NCBI RefSeq assembly: GCF_004522235.1 | Contig: NZ_SDLT01000024.1 | Location: 84,396 to 148,395 of the forward strand | From: Amycolatopsis nivea | GTDB lineage: Bacteria > Actinomycetota > Actinomycetes > Mycobacteriales > Pseudonocardiaceae | DNA length: 64,000 nucleotides | Reading direction: 5' to 3' | Shown: positions 40,958-50,041 of the stretch, piece by piece | Numbering within the stretch: the stretch's first letter is position 1 | Layout of the letters: each line of letters opens with the position of its first letter | Made by a program: the position numbers and the translations under genes | The notes under the pieces: model-generated | What the model was told of the DNA's origin: nothing | The model's database searches: none | What the model saw: the letters and a program-made list of their open reading frames with translations, nothing else

Positions 40958-42597
40958 CCCGGATCGGCGGCGACGTTGTCGTAGAGACGCTGCGGGCGCT
41001 CGGCGCGGACACCGTGTTCGGCCTGCCCGGACAGCACGCGCTCGGCTTGTTCGAAGCGCTGCGCCGCGCTGAAGACGTGCGCGTGGTCAGCTCGCGGGTG
41101 GAGAACAATCTCGCCTTCGCCGCGGACGGCCACGCGCGCGCCCGGCTCGCCGCCGATCCGCACGGTCCGGTGCCGGTCACGCCGATGATCGTATCGACCG
41201 GCCCCGGCGCGCTGCTCACGCTGGCGTCGCTGCAGGAATCGCGCGCGGCCTCGGTGCCGGTGCTCGGCATCTCCAGCCAGGTCCCGGTCGCCGGGCTCGG
41301 CGGCGGACGGCACGGCTACCTGCACGAACTCACCGACCAGCAGGCCAGCTTCCGGGACGTCGCGAAGTCGGTGCACGTGGTCCGGTCGATCAGCCAGATC
41401 CCGACCGCGCTGCGCGAGGCGTGGGAATCCGCCGCGACCGCGCCGTACGGGCCGGTGTGGGTGGAAATCCCGCAGGACGTGCTGCTCGCTGAGACGATCC
41501 TGCCGCAGCTGACGTCAGTGACCACGGCTCCGGCTCCCCTCGAACCGTTGCCGGAGCTGGTGGCCGAAGCCGCGAAACTCCTTGACGCAGCGAAGAATCC
41601 GGTGATCCTCGCCGGCGGCGGCGCACTGCGTTCGGGGGCGCACGAGGAACTGCGCCAGCTCGCCGAAACCCTGCGCGCGCCGGTGGTGTCGACGTTCGGC
41701 GGCAAGGGCGTTTTCGCCTGGGACCACGAACTGTCCGCGCAATCGTGGATGGAAGACTGGCACACCACGGAATTCCTCTCCGCCGCCGACGTCCTGCTGG
41801 TGCTCGGCTCCGGGCTGGGCGAGCTGTCCAGCAACTACCGCGAGTTCGCGCCGCGCGGCCAGGTCGTGCAGGTCGAAGCGGATCTCGGGAAACTGGAGTC
41901 GAACTACCCCGCGCTCGGGCTGCACGCAGATGTCCGGCACACCCTTCGCGCACTGCTCGGCCAGCTCACGCCGCGCACTCCGGACGGCCGCGCCGAAGCC
42001 GCGGTGAACGATCTGCTCGCGCGCGTCGAGTCCAGGTTGGCCAGTCAGCCGCTCACGCTCGAACGGAAGCTGATCGACGACATCCGTGCCGCGCTTCCCG
42101 AAGGCACGCAAACCTTCTGGGACATGACCATCGCGGCCTACTGGGCGTGGTCGGTGTGGAATCCGGACGGCGCGCCGATTCATACCGCGCAAGGTGCGGG
42201 CGGGCTCGGCTACGGCCTTCCCGGCGCGCTCGGCGCGGCAGCGGCAGGCGTGCGGTCGCTGGCCGTGTCCGGCGACGGCGGCGCGATGTACGGACTGGCC
42301 GAACTGGCCACCGCCGTGCAGCACCAGCTCGACGTGACCTGGCTGGTCGTCGACGACGGCGGCTACGGCATCCTCCGCGAGTACCTCACCGGCGCGTTCG
42401 GCCAGACGACCGCGACAGAACTGCCGCGACCGGATTTCGTCGCACTCGCCCAATCATTCGGCATCCCCGCCCGAAAGACCACTGTGGACAGTGTCCGCAC
42501 GGATCTCGCCGACGCGCTGCGCACCCCGGGACCGTCGGTCGTCGTGCTTCCCGCGCTGCTGAAGATGTTCGCCCCAACCCATTTGGAGCATTCATGA
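40954..42597 (+). CDS. ThDP-dependent enzyme (acetolactate synthase-like), candidate 2-ketoarginine decarboxylase
   Basis: A 547-residue thiamine-diphosphate enzyme. It has the N-terminal PYR domain ('VVETLRALGADTVFGLPGQH' and the ThDP-activating Glu in 'SRVENNLAFAADGHARA'), the middle domain ('NPVILAGGGALRSGAHEELR') and the C-terminal PP domain ('SGDGGAMYGLAELATAVQ' to 'VVDDGGYGILRE', the metal-diphosphate site, with Asp-Gly where Asn is usual). It looks like the acetolactate-synthase branch. In Pseudomonas the enzyme AruI of that branch decarboxylates 2-ketoarginine to 4-guanidinobutyraldehyde, which would fit this operon. The true substrate is not proven. Confidence 0.8.
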   Translation: MTRIGGDVVVETLRALGADTVFGLPGQHALGLFEALRRAEDVRVVSSRVENNLAFAADGHARARLAADPHGPVPVTPMIVSTGPGALLTLASLQESRAASVPVLGISSQVPVAGLGGGRHGYLHELTDQQASFRDVAKSVHVVRSISQIPTALREAWESAATAPYGPVWVEIPQDVLLAETILPQLTSVTTAPAPLEPLPELVAEAAKLLDAAKNPVILAGGGALRSGAHEELRQLAETLRAPVVSTFGGKGVFAWDHELSAQSWMEDWHTTEFLSAADVLLVLGSGLGELSSNYREFAPRGQVVQVEADLGKLESNYPALGLHADVRHTLRALLGQLTPRTPDGRAEAAVNDLLARVESRLASQPLTLERKLIDDIRAALPEGTQTFWDMTIAAYWAWSVWNPDGAPIHTAQGAGGLGYGLPGALGAAAAGVRSLAVSGDGGAMYGLAELATAVQHQLDVTWLVVDDGGYGILREYLTGAFGQTTATELPRPDFVALAQSFGIPARKTTVDSVRTDLADALRTPGPSVVVLPALLKMFAPTHLEHS

Positions 42598-44000
42598 CCC
42601 ACGTCCGCAACTTCGTCGGCGGAGCCTTGGTCGACACTCCCGACACCGAGGCGACCCTCGAACTGACCAACCCGGGCACCGGCAAGGTCTTCGGCACCAG
42701 CGTCATTTCCCGGCGGAACGAAATCGACCTGGCGATGGAGTCGGCGGCGCGCGCGTTCCGGTCGTGGCGGCGCAGCACGCCCGCGCAGCGTCAGGAAGCG
42801 CTGCTCAAGATCGCCGACGCGCTGGAAGCCCGTGCGGAAGAGTTCGCCGACGCCGAGGTCCGCGAGACCGGCAAGGTCCGTTCGGTCATGCTGGACGAGG
42901 AAATCCCGGAATGCGTGAGCACGCTGCGGTTCTTCGCCGGCGCCGCGCGGCAGCTAGAAGGCACCGGCGCGGGCGAGTACCTGCCCGGGCACACGTCGGT
43001 GATCCGCCGCGAGCCGATCGGCGTGTGCGCGCAGATCGCGCCGTGGAACTACCCGCTGATGATGGCCGTCTGGAAGATCGGCCCGGCGCTCGCCGCGGGC
43101 AACACCGTGGTGCTCAAGCCAGCGGAAACCACGCCGTCCACCGCGGTGCTGCTGGCCGAGGCCGCGGCGGAATTCCTGCCGCCGGGCGTGTTCAACGTCG
43201 TGTGCGGCGACCGGGAAACCGGCCGCGCGCTGGTCCGGCACCCGCACACCGACCTGGTGTCCATCACCGGCTCGACGCGCGCCGGCATCGACGTGGCCAC
43301 CGTCGCCGCGGCCGATCTCAAGCGCACCCACCTGGAACTGGGCGGCAACGCTCCCCTGCTGGTCTTCCCGGACACCGACCTCGCCGACACCGCCGAGCGG
43401 ATCGCCGACGCCGCGTTCTACAACGCCGGGCAGGACTGCACCGCGGGCAGCCGCGTGCTGGTGCACGAGAGCGTCCACGACGAATTCGTTGCCGCGCTGG
43501 CGAAAACGGCCGCCACCCGCCGTCCGGACGTCGACTACGGCCCGCTCAACAGCCGCGCCCAGCTCGACCGCGTGCTCGGCCTGCTGGAGCGGCTGCCGTC
43601 GCACGCCCGTGTCGAAACCGGCGGCACCGCGCCCGGACCGGGCTTCCAGCTCGCGCCGACCGTCGTGTCCGGCCTCCGCCAGGACGACGAACTGGTGCAG
43701 GAGGAAGTCTTCGCGCCGGTGATCACCGTCCAGCCGTTCGCCGACGAGACGGAAGCGCTGGAGCTGGCCAACGGAGTCCCGTACGGGCTGGCTTCTTCGG
43801 TCTGGACGAACGACGTCGCCCGCGTCGCACGGGTGTCGCGCGACCTCGATTTCGGCTGCGTGTGGGTGAACACGCACGGCCCGCTGACCGCCGAGATGCC
43901 GCACGGCGGGTTCGGCCACTCCGGGCACGGCAAGGACCTCTCGGCGTACTCGTTCGCCGAGTACACCCGGGTCAAGCACGTGATGACGAGGTTCGAGTGA
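42594..44000 (+). CDS. NAD(P)-dependent aldehyde dehydrogenase, likely amino/guanidinobutyraldehyde-type
   Basis: A 468-residue aldehyde dehydrogenase. The catalytic Cys is in 'YNAGQDCTAGSRVLV', the general-base Glu in 'KRTHLELGGNAPLL', and the cofactor loop in 'VSITGSTRAGIDVATV'. The N-terminal 'QIAPWNYPLMMAVWKIG' is the usual ALDH signature. The start is the ATG at 42594, overlapping the previous stop (ATGA). The expected step is oxidation of 4-guanidinobutyraldehyde (or 4-aminobutyraldehyde) to the acid, before hydrolysis by the ureohydrolase upstream. Confidence 0.88.
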   Translation: MTHVRNFVGGALVDTPDTEATLELTNPGTGKVFGTSVISRRNEIDLAMESAARAFRSWRRSTPAQRQEALLKIADALEARAEEFADAEVRETGKVRSVMLDEEIPECVSTLRFFAGAARQLEGTGAGEYLPGHTSVIRREPIGVCAQIAPWNYPLMMAVWKIGPALAAGNTVVLKPAETTPSTAVLLAEAAAEFLPPGVFNVVCGDRETGRALVRHPHTDLVSITGSTRAGIDVATVAAADLKRTHLELGGNAPLLVFPDTDLADTAERIADAAFYNAGQDCTAGSRVLVHESVHDEFVAALAKTAATRRPDVDYGPLNSRAQLDRVLGLLERLPSHARVETGGTAPGPGFQLAPTVVSGLRQDDELVQEEVFAPVITVQPFADETEALELANGVPYGLASSVWTNDVARVARVSRDLDFGCVWVNTHGPLTAEMPHGGFGHSGHGKDLSAYSFAEYTRVKHVMTRFE

Positions 44001-45448
44001 TGAGCGACAAGGTCACCGAGGTCGAACAGCACGGCATCGCCCCGATCCCGCCCGCCGAGCAGACGTCCCGGCCGCGCGACCTGTTCCGGCTCGCGTTCGG
44101 CGGGGCCAACACGTTCGCCACGATCATCCTCGGCACGCTGCCGATCGCGTACGGGCTGAGCTTCTGGGCGGCACTCGCGGCGACTGTCGTGGGCGTCGTG
44201 CTCGGCGCGCTCGTACTGTCTCCGATGGCCTTGTTCGGCCCGGTCACCCGCACCAACAACGCGGTTTCGTCCGGCGCGCACTTCGGCGTGGTCGGCCGGT
44301 GCGTCGGCTCGTTCCTGTCGCTGCTCACCGCGATCACCTTCTTCGCGATCTCGGTGTGGGTGAGCGGCGACGCGGTAGCCGGTGCGGCACAACGGCTTTT
44401 CGGCATCGACGGTGGCCCCGTGCTGCGCGCGGTCGCCTACGGCGTGATCGCGATCGCCGTCCTCGTCGTGTGCATTTACGGCTACCGCTTCATGCTGCTG
44501 GTCAACCGTGTCGCGGTAACGCTGGGCACGCTCATCATGCTGGTGGGGATCTTCGCCTACGGCGGCTCGTTCGACCCGTCATTCGCGGGCAGCGGCAACT
44601 TCGCCCTCGGCGGCTTCTGGCCGACGTGGATCCTCGCCGTGCTGACCGTGATGGCGAACCCGATCTCGTTCGGCGCGTTCCTCGGCGACTGGTCGCGCTA
44701 CATCCCGGCCACCCACTCGCGCCGCTCGCTGCTGGCCGCGCCGTTCCTTGCCCAGCTGGCGACGCTGCTGCCGTTCGGCTTCGGCATCGCGACCGCGACC
44801 CTGGTCGCCGACCCGGCCGACTACGTCACCGGCCTGACCGCGATTTCCCCGCTCTGGTACGCGATCCCGCTGATCGTGGTCGCGCTGATCGGCGGGCTGT
44901 CCACCGGCACCACCGCGCTGTACGGCACCGGACTGGACTTCAGCTCGATCTTCCCGCGCCTGTCCCGCGTACGGGCGACGCTGCTGATCGGGACGCTCAG
45001 TGTGCTGTTCATCTTCGTCGGCAATTTCGTGCTCGACATGGTGTCCAGCATCAACGCGTTCGCAACGCTGATCGTGCTGTGCACGTCGCCGTGGATGGTG
45101 ATCATGATGATCGGCTACGTACAACGCCGCGGCTACTACGACCCGGCCGACCTGCAAGTGTTCAACGAAGGCCGCACCGGCGGACGATACTGGTTCCACC
45201 GGGGCGTCAACTGGCGCGCGATGGCGGCCTGGATCCCTGCCACCGGGCTGGGCCTGCTGTGCGCGAACACGCCGATGATCACCGGACCGCTGGCAGGCAT
45301 CGCGGGCGGAGTAGACATCAGCCTGGTGGTGACGCTGTGCACGGCCGCGGTGGCGTATCCGGTGCTGGTGAAGGTGTTTCCGGAGCCTCGGGAGGTGTTC
45401 GGGCCCTCGACGGCTGTCGCTGCGGAAGCGGTGGTTGCCGAAGCGTGA
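44000..45448 (+). CDS. Purine-cytosine permease-type (NCS1) transporter
   Basis: A 482-residue transporter of the NCS1 family, with about 12 helices. Family blocks are 'LFRLAFGGANTFATIILGTL', 'SFWAALAATVVGVVLGALVL', 'FGPVTRTNNAVSSGAHFGVVG' and 'FGAFLGDWSRYIP'. The start is the ATG at 44000 (TGATG overlap with the aldehyde dehydrogenase). Substrates of the family include cytosine, allantoin and hydantoins. With its neighbours it may import a guanidino or purine-derived nitrogen source. Its last 131 bp are also read on the opposite strand by the convergent LysR gene. Confidence 0.85.
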   Translation: MSDKVTEVEQHGIAPIPPAEQTSRPRDLFRLAFGGANTFATIILGTLPIAYGLSFWAALAATVVGVVLGALVLSPMALFGPVTRTNNAVSSGAHFGVVGRCVGSFLSLLTAITFFAISVWVSGDAVAGAAQRLFGIDGGPVLRAVAYGVIAIAVLVVCIYGYRFMLLVNRVAVTLGTLIMLVGIFAYGGSFDPSFAGSGNFALGGFWPTWILAVLTVMANPISFGAFLGDWSRYIPATHSRRSLLAAPFLAQLATLLPFGFGIATATLVADPADYVTGLTAISPLWYAIPLIVVALIGGLSTGTTALYGTGLDFSSIFPRLSRVRATLLIGTLSVLFIFVGNFVLDMVSSINAFATLIVLCTSPWMVIMMIGYVQRRGYYDPADLQVFNEGRTGGRYWFHRGVNWRAMAAWIPATGLGLLCANTPMITGPLAGIAGGVDISLVVTLCTAAVAYPVLVKVFPEPREVFGPSTAVAAEAVVAEA

Positions 45449-46277
45449 GCGGCTGGCGGCTCCACTGTGCGGACAGGATCGCGTCCGCCAGCGCAGCCGC
45501 CGAACCCCGCGCCGTCCCTCGGTGGCTCAGCACGAACGTCACCGATCCCGGATCGGGCAGGCCCGCGATCGGGACAAGCCCGTCCGGGACCACGGATTCC
45601 GCGAACAGGCCCACGCCGAGCCCGGCTTCGAGCGCGACACGCAGGCCGTTCAGCCGTTCGCTGACGCAGCCGATCCGCCACTGGACACCGTTGCGGCGCA
45701 ACGCGGTCAGCGCGCGGGCCCGGGTGACGCTCGGTTCCGGGTAGAGGACCAGCGGCATCGGCTCTCCCGGGATCAACTCCAGCCCGGGCGCGCCCACCCA
45801 CACGAGCGGGTCGCGTCGCACGCCCTGTCCGGAATCGCGTTTGGCGAGCACCAGATCGAGGTCTCCGTCGGCGAGCCGGGAATGCAGCACCTCGCTCAGC
45901 TCGACCGACAGTTCGAGGTCGATCCCCGGATGCGCGCCGCGGAACCGGCCGAGGACGTCCGCGGCGTGGCCGAGCAGGAAGTCCTCGCACACCCCGAACC
46001 GGACCCGCCCGCGCGGGCCCGGCCGGGAAAAATAGCGGAGTGCGCGGTCCTGCTGGTCGAGGATGCAGCGGGCGAAGCCGGTCATCGTCTCGCCGTCGCC
46101 GGTGAGGCGCACGCTGTGCGTGTCGCGCTCGAACAGCACGCAACTGAGCGCCGTTTCGAGGCGGCGGACGTGCTGGCTCACCGTCGACTGCCCGAGATCC
46201 AGCCTGCGGGCGGCTTCGGAGAACCCGCCCGCCTCGGCAACCGCGAGAAAAGTGCGCAGCAGCACCGGATCGATCAC
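45318..46277 (-). CDS. LysR-family transcriptional regulator with antisense-overlap tail
   Basis: A 319-residue LysR-type regulator: HTH 'LLRTFLAVAEAGGFSEAARR' with 'LDLGQSTVSQHVRRLE', then the effector domain ('GRVRFGVCEDFLLGHAADVL', 'HPGIDLELSVELSEVLHSRL', 'AGLGVGLFAESVVPDGL'). A usual LysR would end near 'LADAILSAQWSRQ'. Here the frame continues for a Pro/Ser/Arg-rich tail of about 43 residues that is antisense to the 3' end of the permease gene, overlapping it by 131 bp. The tail is probably a by-product of a lost stop and may not be functional. It is downstream of the cupin gene on the same strand (55 bp). Confidence 0.88.
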   Translation of the reverse strand: MIDPVLLRTFLAVAEAGGFSEAARRLDLGQSTVSQHVRRLETALSCVLFERDTHSVRLTGDGETMTGFARCILDQQDRALRYFSRPGPRGRVRFGVCEDFLLGHAADVLGRFRGAHPGIDLELSVELSEVLHSRLADGDLDLVLAKRDSGQGVRRDPLVWVGAPGLELIPGEPMPLVLYPEPSVTRARALTALRRNGVQWRIGCVSERLNGLRVALEAGLGVGLFAESVVPDGLVPIAGLPDPGSVTFVLSHRGTARGSAAALADAILSAQWSRQPLTLRQPPLPQRQPSRARTPPEAPETPSPAPDTPPRPCTASPPG

Positions 46278-46332
46278 TACTCCGGAGTACCACTCTCGGT
46301 GTGCGACCGTGCACCAGGTGTGTCCACTGCCA

Positions 46333-46959
46333 CTACCGGCGGCGGGTGATCACCACCGGCTTGAGATCCTTCGGCACCGCGGCGAACGCGGACACCGGAA
46401 CCCCGAACGAGGCGGCGAGGATCTCGCGCGGCAGCGAGTTCAGCGTCCCGACGATGCCGATGTCATCGTTCGGCTCGCCGGTGCTGGTGTTGAACATGAC
46501 GAGCACGTCCAGCCCTTCGGTGTTGCTGGAATTAGCGAAATAATGAAAGAACCCCTGCGGCGCGAAGACGAGTTCCCCGGCTTCCGCACTGAAAACCGCA
46601 TTGTGGTAACTGCCGTCCTCGTGCGTGCCGAGAATGCTCCAGTCCGCCTTGCCGGAAATGATGTAGTTCAACTCCCACGCGGACGGATGCCAATGCGGCT
46701 CGCGCACACCGCCGGGGTCGAGATGCACCAGATACACCGAACCCTGCTGACCGGCCAATATCGGGAAGTTCTTCTCGTGAGCCCCGCGCAACGTCCCGCC
46801 GTCGTGGACGGCAGGCGCGGATTTGGCGAGCGGGAAAACGTACGTCGGTTTCGCTGGTTTCTCCGTGCTCGCCCGCGCGGTCCCGCTCGCCCCGAGCGCG
46901 GTCGCCGCAGCGATTCCCGCACCTGCCCCGAGCGCGCCCCGCCTGCTGATTTCCGACAT
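46333..46959 (-). CDS. Tat-exported cupin protein (oxalate-decarboxylase-like)
   Basis: A 208-residue protein with a twin-arginine signal ('EISRRGALGAGAGIAAATAL'), so it is probably secreted folded. The cupin core has 'REPHWHPSAWELNYIISGKA' (HxH and later Glu) and 'LVFAPQGFFHYFANSS' (His), giving a four-ligand metal site as in bicupin oxalate decarboxylases, here in a single cupin copy. I use the ATG at 46959 with GGTGGAGA ahead; longer in-frame starts at 46977 and 47145 would hide the signal. Its substrate is unknown; a dioxygenase or decarboxylase of small acids is plausible. Confidence 0.8.
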   Translation of the reverse strand: MSEISRRGALGAGAGIAAATALGASGTARASTEKPAKPTYVFPLAKSAPAVHDGGTLRGAHEKNFPILAGQQGSVYLVHLDPGGVREPHWHPSAWELNYIISGKADWSILGTHEDGSYHNAVFSAEAGELVFAPQGFFHYFANSSNTEGLDVLVMFNTSTGEPNDDIGIVGTLNSLPREILAASFGVPVSAFAAVPKDLKPVVITRRR

Positions 46960-47125
46960 TCTCTCCACCTTTCCCATAACCTGCTTCCCTGATTCTTCCG
47001 GGAACGCGGAAAACGGAAAGGGCCCAGCGAGGATCACAGCTATCGCGCGCAGCGATGACCAAACACGGTACCCGCGCGGGACAGTTGTGGGAGGATCCCG
47101 GAAACCCCGGTCCTGGAGGCGATTC

Positions 47126-47758
47126 GTGACGTTCGCAGTCGGCATCTTCGACTTGTTCAGCTTCGCCGTGCCCGGAGCGGTCCAGTTGTCGCTGCTGGTC
47201 TACGCACTCGACCGGCTGGGCGTGCTGCACGTCGCCGCACTGACGTCCGCACCGGGCGCACTGCTGGTCGCCGGTGCTGTAGTGGCGAGTTACTTGCTCG
47301 GACACCTCTTCCACCCCCTGGCCGCACAACTGGAGCGACTCCGCCCCCGCCGGGACGCGGAGGCCGCGCGGCAGGAGTTCGTCGCCCAGGTCCCGCAGGC
47401 GCGCGACCGCGCTTACGTCCAGTCCAACCCGGCGCTGCTCGTCGCCGCGGCTGAACTGCACGACAAGGACGCGGCGGGAGAAATCGTCCGGATGCGCGCG
47501 CAGTCGGTGATGCTGCGCAACATCGCGTTCGCGTTCGCGCTGGCCGCGGTGGTCGCGCTCGTCCAAACCGCGACCGGGCCGCACCGGGTGGTCGCCGCCG
47601 GAGCCGCCGCGCTTTCGCTGCTCGGGGCGGCTGGTGCGCTGGGCAGCAGCCGGAAGGTCTGGCACATGTCGCGGATCAAGACGCTCGAGATTTGCTACTG
47701 GATCCCGGACATTGACCAGACCTTCGCTGCCGAAGTCCCGGCCGCTGCTGCTGAGTGA
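47126..47758 (+). CDS. Membrane protein of unknown function
   Basis: A 210-residue protein with two helices at the N-terminus ('GIFDLFSFAVPGAVQLSLLV' and 'LLVAGAVVASYLLGHLFHPL'), a charged loop rich in Arg and Glu (about 75-125), then another hydrophobic pair ('NIAFAFALAAVVALVQ' and 'VVAAGAAALSLLGAAGAL') and a soluble tail. I do not recognise the family. The start is the GTG at 47126, with GGAGG 6 nt upstream; the GTG keeps the hydrophobic N-terminus intact. It is divergent from the cupin gene. The 3' end faces dxs across the repeat region. Confidence 0.7.
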   Translation: MTFAVGIFDLFSFAVPGAVQLSLLVYALDRLGVLHVAALTSAPGALLVAGAVVASYLLGHLFHPLAAQLERLRPRRDAEAARQEFVAQVPQARDRAYVQSNPALLVAAAELHDKDAAGEIVRMRAQSVMLRNIAFAFALAAVVALVQTATGPHRVVAAGAAALSLLGAAGALGSSRKVWHMSRIKTLEICYWIPDIDQTFAAEVPAAAAE

Positions 47759-47786
47759 TGAACACGGCGGGTTTCTGCGCCGGGGA

Positions 47787-48196
47787 CCCGCCGTTCAAGC
47801 GCGGGACTTCTTTCGCTCCTGCCCCACTGCGCGCGGGCTCGCGGCTGGTCCTTCGCGTTCCCGCCATTTCAGCAGCCAGCCGACGCGAGGTCCGCGCCGA
47901 ATCGACACCCAGCGCCGACCCGGAGCCCACTCGGCTCAGACGCGCAACTTCTCCCCGCTGCTCCCTGCAAGTCGGCACCGAGTGCCGACCCCAGCCCCAC
48001 TCCGCTCAGGCGCGCTTGTCTCCTGCGGTCCCTCCGAGCCAGTGCCGACCCGAAGCCCGCTTTGCTCAAGCGCGCCCTACCTCCGCGCTCCCGCTAAGCC
48101 AGCAGCCAGCCGCCCCGGAGCCCACTCCGCTCAAGCGCGCGGCTTCTCCCCCGCCGTCTCCTCCACATCGGCGCCCAGCCGACCCGACGCCCACTC
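47787..48196. repeat. Tandem 60-70-bp units derived from the dxs 3' end
   Basis: On the minus strand, starts of the unit (GAGTGGG...) occur at 48196 (inside dxs), 48127, 48062, 48002 and 47932, i.e. 69, 65, 60 and 70 bp apart; a further partial 'CGCGCTTGAACG' end lies at about 47793. The first unit encodes the true last residues of Dxs ('EWASGRLGADVEE' onward and its stop). Copies 2-5 still begin 'EW' or 'KR' plus 'A.GR' and often retain the stop-containing end GCGCTTGAGC. The 372 bp between dxs and the membrane-protein gene hold these copies and no convincing gene. Confidence 0.85.
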
Positions 48197-50041
48197 CGTG
48201 ATCCGCCGCGCCACGTCCTGGGCGGTCAGGCCGATCCGGTCCAGCACCTCCGCGCGGGTTCCGTGGTCGTGGAACGCCTGCGGCACCGCGAGGTCGCGCA
48301 GCGGGACGTCGCACTCGGCGTCGCGCAGCACCGCCGCCAAGGCCGAGCCGAAGCCGCCGTGGCGGCCGCTGTCCTCGACTGTCACCACGAGTTTGTGCTG
48401 CTCGGCCAGCGCGACCAGCTCCGCGGGCACCGGGACCACCCAGCGCGGGTCGGCGACCGTCACGCCGATGCCCTGGTCCGCCAACCGGTCCGCGGCCGAC
48501 AGGGCCAGCTGCGCGAACGGACCCACCGCGACCAGCAGCACATCCGTCGAACCCGAGGGGCGGCGCAGCAGGTCGACCGTGCCGATGCGTTCCACCGCGG
48601 GCACGTCCGGGCCGACGCTGCCCTTCGAGAACCGCAGCGCGGTCGGGCCGTCCTGGACCGCGACCGCTTCGCGCAGTTCCTCGCGCAGCGTTCCCGGGTC
48701 GCGCGGCGCGGCCACCCGCATGCCCGGCACCATGCCCAGCAGCGACAGGTCCCACATGCCGTGGTGGCTCGGGCCGTCCGGGCCGGTGATGCCCGCGCGG
48801 TCCAGCACGAACGTCACCGGCTGGCGGTGCAGCGCGACGTCCATCAGGACCTGGTCGAACGCCCGGTTCAGGAACGTCGAGTACAGCGCCACGACCGGGT
48901 GGCAGCCGCCCATCGCGAGGCCCGCCGCGGACGTCACCGCGTGCTGTTCGGCGATGCCGACGTCGAACCAGCGGTCCGGGAAGCGCTCGGAGAACTTCTC
49001 CAGCCCGGTCGAGCGCAGCATCGCGGCGGTGATCGCCACGACGTCCTCGCGCTCCTCGCCGATCTTCGCCAGCTCGTCGCCGAACACGCCGGTCCAGCTC
49101 GGGCCCTTCACCGGCGGCAGGCCGGTCTCCGGGTCGATCGGGTCGGTCTGGTGCATCTGGTCGGCCTGGTGGTTCACCGCGGGCGCGTAGCCGTGGCCCT
49201 TCTCGGTGACCACGTGCACGATCACCGAACCGCCGAACGCCCGCGCGCTCTGGAACGCCTTCTCCAGCGCGACCAGGTCGTGGCCGTCGACCGGGCCGAG
49301 GTACTTCAGGCCGAGGTCGGAGAACATCACCTGCGGGCTCAACGCATCCTTAATGCCCGCCTTAGCCGCGTGCAACGCCGCGTAGATCGGCTTGCCCACC
49401 ACCGGGGTGCTGCGCAGCAGTTCGCGACCGCCGTCCAGCAGCCGCTCGTAGCCCGGCTGCAGCCGCAGCGAAGCCAGGTGGTCGGCCATCCCGCCGATGG
49501 TCGGCGAGTACGACCGGCCGTTGTCGTTGACCACGATCACGACCGGGCGGTCCTTGCGCCCGGCGATGTTGTTGAGCGCCTCCCAGCACATGCCGCCGGT
49601 GAGCGCGCCGTCGCCGACCACCGCGATCGCGTGCCTGCGCGGGCCGCCGGACAGCTCGAACGCCTTCGCCATGCCGTCCACATAGGACAGCGCGGCGGAC
49701 GCGTGGCTGTTCTCCACCAGGTCGTGCTCGCTTTCGCCGCGGCACGGGTACCCGGTGGGTCCGCCCTGCTGGCGCAGCTTGTCGAAGTCGCCGTGCCGCC
49801 CGGTGACGATTTTGTGCACGTACGCCTGGTGTCCGACGTCCCACACGATCGCGTCGCGCGGCGAGTCGAACACGCGGTGCAGCGCCAGCGTCAGCTCGAC
49901 GACGCCCAGGTTGGGACCGAGGTGCCCGCCGCTGCGGCGGACCTTGTCCACGAGGAAGTCCCTGATCTCGGCCGCCAGCTCCCCGAGGTCCTCGACGCTC
50001 ATGCGCTTCAGGTCCGCCGGTCCGTGCACCGAGTCCAGCAT
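48131..50041 (-). CDS. dxs: 1-deoxy-D-xylulose-5-phosphate synthase
   Basis: A 636-residue ThDP enzyme, first step of the MEP isoprenoid pathway (pyruvate + glyceraldehyde 3-phosphate to DXP). The N-terminal 'RRSGGHLGPNLGVVELTLAL' and 'IVWDVGHQAYVHKIVTGR' are signature segments. 'AVVGDGALTGGMCWEALNN' with 'VVIVVNDNGRS' is the ThDP/metal site, and 'DVGIAEQHAVTSAAGLAMGG' with 'DRAGITGPDGPSHHGMWDL' lies in the C-terminal half. I use the ATG at 50041 ('MLDSVHGPADL'); a GTG six bases upstream is an alternative. The 3' end is the origin of the tandem repeat downstream. Confidence 0.97.
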   Translation of the reverse strand: MLDSVHGPADLKRMSVEDLGELAAEIRDFLVDKVRRSGGHLGPNLGVVELTLALHRVFDSPRDAIVWDVGHQAYVHKIVTGRHGDFDKLRQQGGPTGYPCRGESEHDLVENSHASAALSYVDGMAKAFELSGGPRRHAIAVVGDGALTGGMCWEALNNIAGRKDRPVVIVVNDNGRSYSPTIGGMADHLASLRLQPGYERLLDGGRELLRSTPVVGKPIYAALHAAKAGIKDALSPQVMFSDLGLKYLGPVDGHDLVALEKAFQSARAFGGSVIVHVVTEKGHGYAPAVNHQADQMHQTDPIDPETGLPPVKGPSWTGVFGDELAKIGEEREDVVAITAAMLRSTGLEKFSERFPDRWFDVGIAEQHAVTSAAGLAMGGCHPVVALYSTFLNRAFDQVLMDVALHRQPVTFVLDRAGITGPDGPSHHGMWDLSLLGMVPGMRVAAPRDPGTLREELREAVAVQDGPTALRFSKGSVGPDVPAVERIGTVDLLRRPSGSTDVLLVAVGPFAQLALSAADRLADQGIGVTVADPRWVVPVPAELVALAEQHKLVVTVEDSGRHGGFGSALAAVLRDAECDVPLRDLAVPQAFHDHGTRAEVLDRIGLTAQDVARRITEWASGRLGADVEETAGEKPRA

